Source of the DNA: Rhodococcus opacus B4
GTDB lineage: Bacteria; Actinomycetota; Actinomycetes; Mycobacteriales; Mycobacteriaceae
Reading direction: 5' to 3'
Assembly (NCBI RefSeq): GCF_000010805.1
Contig: NC_012520.1
Span: 372,001-436,000, forward strand
Length of the DNA stretch: 64,000 nt
Shown: in pieces, positions 62,009 through 64,000 of the stretch
How the letters are laid out: every line of letters starts with the position of its first letter
Position numbering within the stretch: position 1 is the first letter of the stretch
The notes under the pieces: model-generated
What the model was told of the DNA's origin: nothing
Databases searched by the model: none
What the model saw: only the letters and a program-made list of their open reading frames with translations
Position numbers and translations under genes: made by a program

Positions 62009-62988
62009 CAGTAGGCCTGCCGGTATCTGCGCACCAGGGTGATGCTGACCATGTTGATCAGCAGCGTGAGGAAGAACAGCAGCGCACCGACCGCGAACAG
62101 CGAGTAGTACACCGGGCTGCCCTGCGGGGCGTCACCGCTGGCGACCTGCGCGATGAACCCGGTCATGGTCTGCGCACCCACCAGCGGGTTGAGGGTGAAC
62201 TGCGGTTGGCTACCGGCGGCGATGGCGACGATCATCGTCTCACCGACCGCCCGGGACAGGCCCAGCACGATCGCGGCCACGATCCCGGACAGCGCGGCGG
62301 GGAACACCACCCGCACCGTGGTCTGCATCCGGTTCGCGCCCAGCGCGTAGGAGCCCTCACGCATCGCGTGCGGCACCGCCGACATGGCATCCTCCGACAG
62401 GGACGCCACCGTCGGGACGATCATGAAGCCCATCACGATGCCGGGCGAGAGGTTGTTGAAGATCTGCGCGCCCACCCAGTCCTGCAGCAGCGGGGTGACC
62501 ATGGTCAGCGCGAAGACGCCGTAGACCACGGTCGGCACCCCGGCCAGGATCTCCAGGATCGGTTTGACGACCCGGCGGATCCGCTCGTCGGCGTACTCCG
62601 CCAGGTAGGTGGCGGCACCGAGGCCGAGCGGCACCGCGACGAGCAGGGCGATGATCGTGGTGCTCAGGGTGCCGGCGACCAGCGGCAGCACACCCCATTC
62701 CTTGTCGGTCCAACTCGTCTTGCTGCCGAACCCGGCCGTCCAGGTGGTGCCGGTCAGGAACTCCCAGATGGTCACGTTCTGGAAGAACGTGAACAGCGGG
62801 GCGATCAGGGCCACCACGATCGCCGCGGTGATGACCACCGACAGAAACGCCGAACCGGCGAGAAGGACCTTGATGATCCGCTCGCCGATGCGGTTGCTCT
62901 GCGCGCTGAGGTCGACCGGTAATCCGACCGGCGGCAGCCCCCCCGAGCGTGCGCCCGGGGAGCCCGCCGTGATCGGGCCGGAACTCAC
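62008..62988 (-). CDS. pstC: Phosphate ABC transporter permease PstC
   Basis: A 326-residue permease starting at the GTG at 62988 (VSSGPITAGS), two bases after the pstS stop. A longer frame to 63009 lies inside pstS. There are about six helices after a 40-residue cytoplasmic segment. It contains 'GTTWTAGFGSKTSWTDKEWG' and the permease loop 'SYALGANRMQTTVRVVFPAA', 'LSRAVGETMIVAIAAG'. Confidence 0.95.
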   Translation of the reverse strand: MSSGPITAGSPGARSGGLPPVGLPVDLSAQSNRIGERIIKVLLAGSAFLSVVITAAIVVALIAPLFTFFQNVTIWEFLTGTTWTAGFGSKTSWTDKEWGVLPLVAGTLSTTIIALLVAVPLGLGAATYLAEYADERIRRVVKPILEILAGVPTVVYGVFALTMVTPLLQDWVGAQIFNNLSPGIVMGFMIVPTVASLSEDAMSAVPHAMREGSYALGANRMQTTVRVVFPAALSGIVAAIVLGLSRAVGETMIVAIAAGSQPQFTLNPLVGAQTMTGFIAQVASGDAPQGSPVYYSLFAVGALLFFLTLLINMVSITLVRRYRQAY

Positions 62989-62989
62989 T

Positions 62990-63958
62990 TTAGTTGCCGG
63001 CCTTCGCATTCAGCGCGTCGAGCTCGGCCTGCGCAACCTGCAGCTGCGCGGGGGTGAGCGGAATGAACTTCGCCGCCTCCACGATCTCCTGGTTGGACCC
63101 GAGGTAGAAGTCGGCGAAGGCGACGACCTGCGGCTTCTTCAGGGCGGCGTCGGAGACGTAGATGAACAGCTCACGCGAGAGCGGCTTGTAGGTGCCGTCC
63201 TGCGCGGTTTGGGTCGAGGGCGCAATGCAACCGCCGCCGCTGTCGATCTTGACGCCCTTGACCTTGTCCGCGTTGGCCTCCAGGTAGGAGTAGCCGAAGT
63301 AGCCGAGCGCACCCTTGGTGGCGGACACCCCCTGGACGGTGATGTTGTCGTCCTCGGTCGGGTTGTAATCGGTGCGGCTTTCGCCCTCCGTCCCGTTGAC
63401 GGCCTGGGTGAAGTAGTCGAAGGTGCCCGAGTCCGAGCCGGCGCCGAACAGCTGCAGCGGCTCGTCCGGGAACGACGGATCGACCTGGTTCCAGTTGTTG
63501 ACGGTCGACCCCGGCGCCCAGATCTTGTTGAGCTGCGCCACGGTGAGGCAGTCGGTCCAGGTGTTGTCGTTGTTGACCACGACGCTCAGCGCGTCGTTGG
63601 CGACGACGAGCGGGCTGTACTGGATGTTGTTCGACTGGCAGACGGCGATCTCGCTGTCCTTGATCGGCCGGGACGCATCCGAGATGTCGGTCTCACCGGC
63701 ACAGAACTTTTCGAACCCACCGCCGGTGCCGGAGGTGCCGACGGTGACGTTGGCATCGGGGTGCTCGCCCATGAACAGCTCGGCGGCGGCGGAGGACAGT
63801 GGTTCGACGGTGCTGGATCCGTCGATCACGACCGGCCCGGAGATGGATTCTCCCTCGCCGCCGCCCGTGCTGTCGTTGCCACCGCACGCGGCCAGGGTCA
63901 ACCCGGCCGCCACCGCCACAGCCGCGACGCGGGTCCGCTGGAAGTGGAGGATGGTCAC
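62990..63958 (-). CDS. pstS: Phosphate-binding lipoprotein PstS
   Basis: A 322-residue substrate-binding protein with a lipobox ('GLTLAAC', Cys25). Phosphate-contacting motifs 'IDGSSTVEPLSSAAAELF', 'GTSGTGGGFEKFCAGETDIS' and 'GAGSDSGTFDYFTQAVNG' are present. The GTG start has GGAGG 10 bases upstream. First gene of pstSCAB. Confidence 0.96.
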   Translation of the reverse strand: MTILHFQRTRVAAVAVAAGLTLAACGGNDSTGGGEGESISGPVVIDGSSTVEPLSSAAAELFMGEHPDANVTVGTSGTGGGFEKFCAGETDISDASRPIKDSEIAVCQSNNIQYSPLVVANDALSVVVNNDNTWTDCLTVAQLNKIWAPGSTVNNWNQVDPSFPDEPLQLFGAGSDSGTFDYFTQAVNGTEGESRTDYNPTEDDNITVQGVSATKGALGYFGYSYLEANADKVKGVKIDSGGGCIAPSTQTAQDGTYKPLSRELFIYVSDAALKKPQVVAFADFYLGSNQEIVEAAKFIPLTPAQLQVAQAELDALNAKAGN

Positions 63959-63978
63959 AGAGGTGCCTCCTGCATACG

Positions 63979-63997
63979 TTCCGACGCAGCGTCGGAA
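63979..63997. promoter_or_regulatory. Perfect palindrome upstream of pstS
   Basis: TTCCGACGC-A-GCGTCGGAA, with 9-base arms and a single central base, lies 21 bases before the pstS start codon. It could be an operator in the pst promoter/leader, or the terminator of a gene beyond the window. Confidence 0.5.
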
Positions 63998-64000
63998 TCG

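Noticed and set aside
1-64000. tRNA, rRNA and riboswitch genes
   Set aside because: I looked for cloverleaf-like and conserved riboswitch segments in the intergenic regions and found none I could support by eye.

Overview
The window is high-GC actinobacterial DNA and most resembles Rhodococcus or a close mycolic-acid relative. The basis is a YrbE/Mce lipid-import operon, an NDMA-dependent-type alcohol dehydrogenase, an R2lox-type oxidase, an alkB-rubA1-rubA2-rubB-alkU alkane hydroxylase operon, several P450s, a PknK-like kinase, a Pls/PosA-type NRPS-like protein and a DUF3349 protein. No rRNA, tRNA or CRISPR array was recognised.

1-12951 (minus strand) is one long catabolic/import block. In transcription order it holds an alcohol dehydrogenase, R2lox, ferredoxin reductase, 7Fe ferredoxin, aldehyde dehydrogenase, an SCP2 sterol-carrier-like protein, an acyl-CoA synthetase, and then yrbEA-yrbEB-mceA-mceB-mceC-mceD (the last cut by the window edge). 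Read as a pathway, a hydrophobic substrate is imported by the Mce complex, oxidised, taken through alcohol, aldehyde and acid, and activated to a CoA ester. Upstream lie a divergent sensor kinase/response regulator pair (13326-15383), a decayed integrase, and a 1154-residue PknK-like Ser/Thr kinase-STAND ATPase (16031-19495).

19875-24300 holds a wrecked copy of the Mce ATPase gene (mceG/mkl type) split by a defective IS630-family element, a TetR regulator, a PaaI-type thioesterase and a broken P450. At 24950-29665 there is an intact P450/3Fe-4S ferredoxin/ferredoxin reductase operon behind a striking operator-like repeat, and a second P450 related to CYP136. 27.8-41.6 kb is largely a graveyard: remnants of two IS110-family transposases, an SDR, a TetR regulator, a Baeyer-Villiger-type monooxygenase, a second thioesterase, a class III cyclase, an AMP-binding enzyme, an IolE-like barrel and an NDMA-type alcohol dehydrogenase, plus an IS3-family element. 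Intact in it are a TetR/MFS efflux pair (33.1-35.5 kb), an ANTAR protein and one or two small membrane proteins.

42043-45617 is the complete alkane hydroxylase operon. 46.1-64.0 kb looks like core genome with a phosphate/polyphosphate flavour: a CYTH-CHAD protein, two paralogous three-helix-bundle proteins, an atypical OmpR-type regulator, a MarR regulator followed by a 1292-residue NRPS-like membrane protein, a SixA-type phosphatase, PhoU, a DUF3349 protein, and pstSCAB followed by an OmpR-type regulator without the receiver aspartate. That regulator is translationally coupled to a protein made of five Helicase-associated repeats.

Starts were chosen by eye from Shine-Dalgarno-like sequences, overlaps and family N-termini. 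No database search was possible, so family assignments rest on motif recognition.
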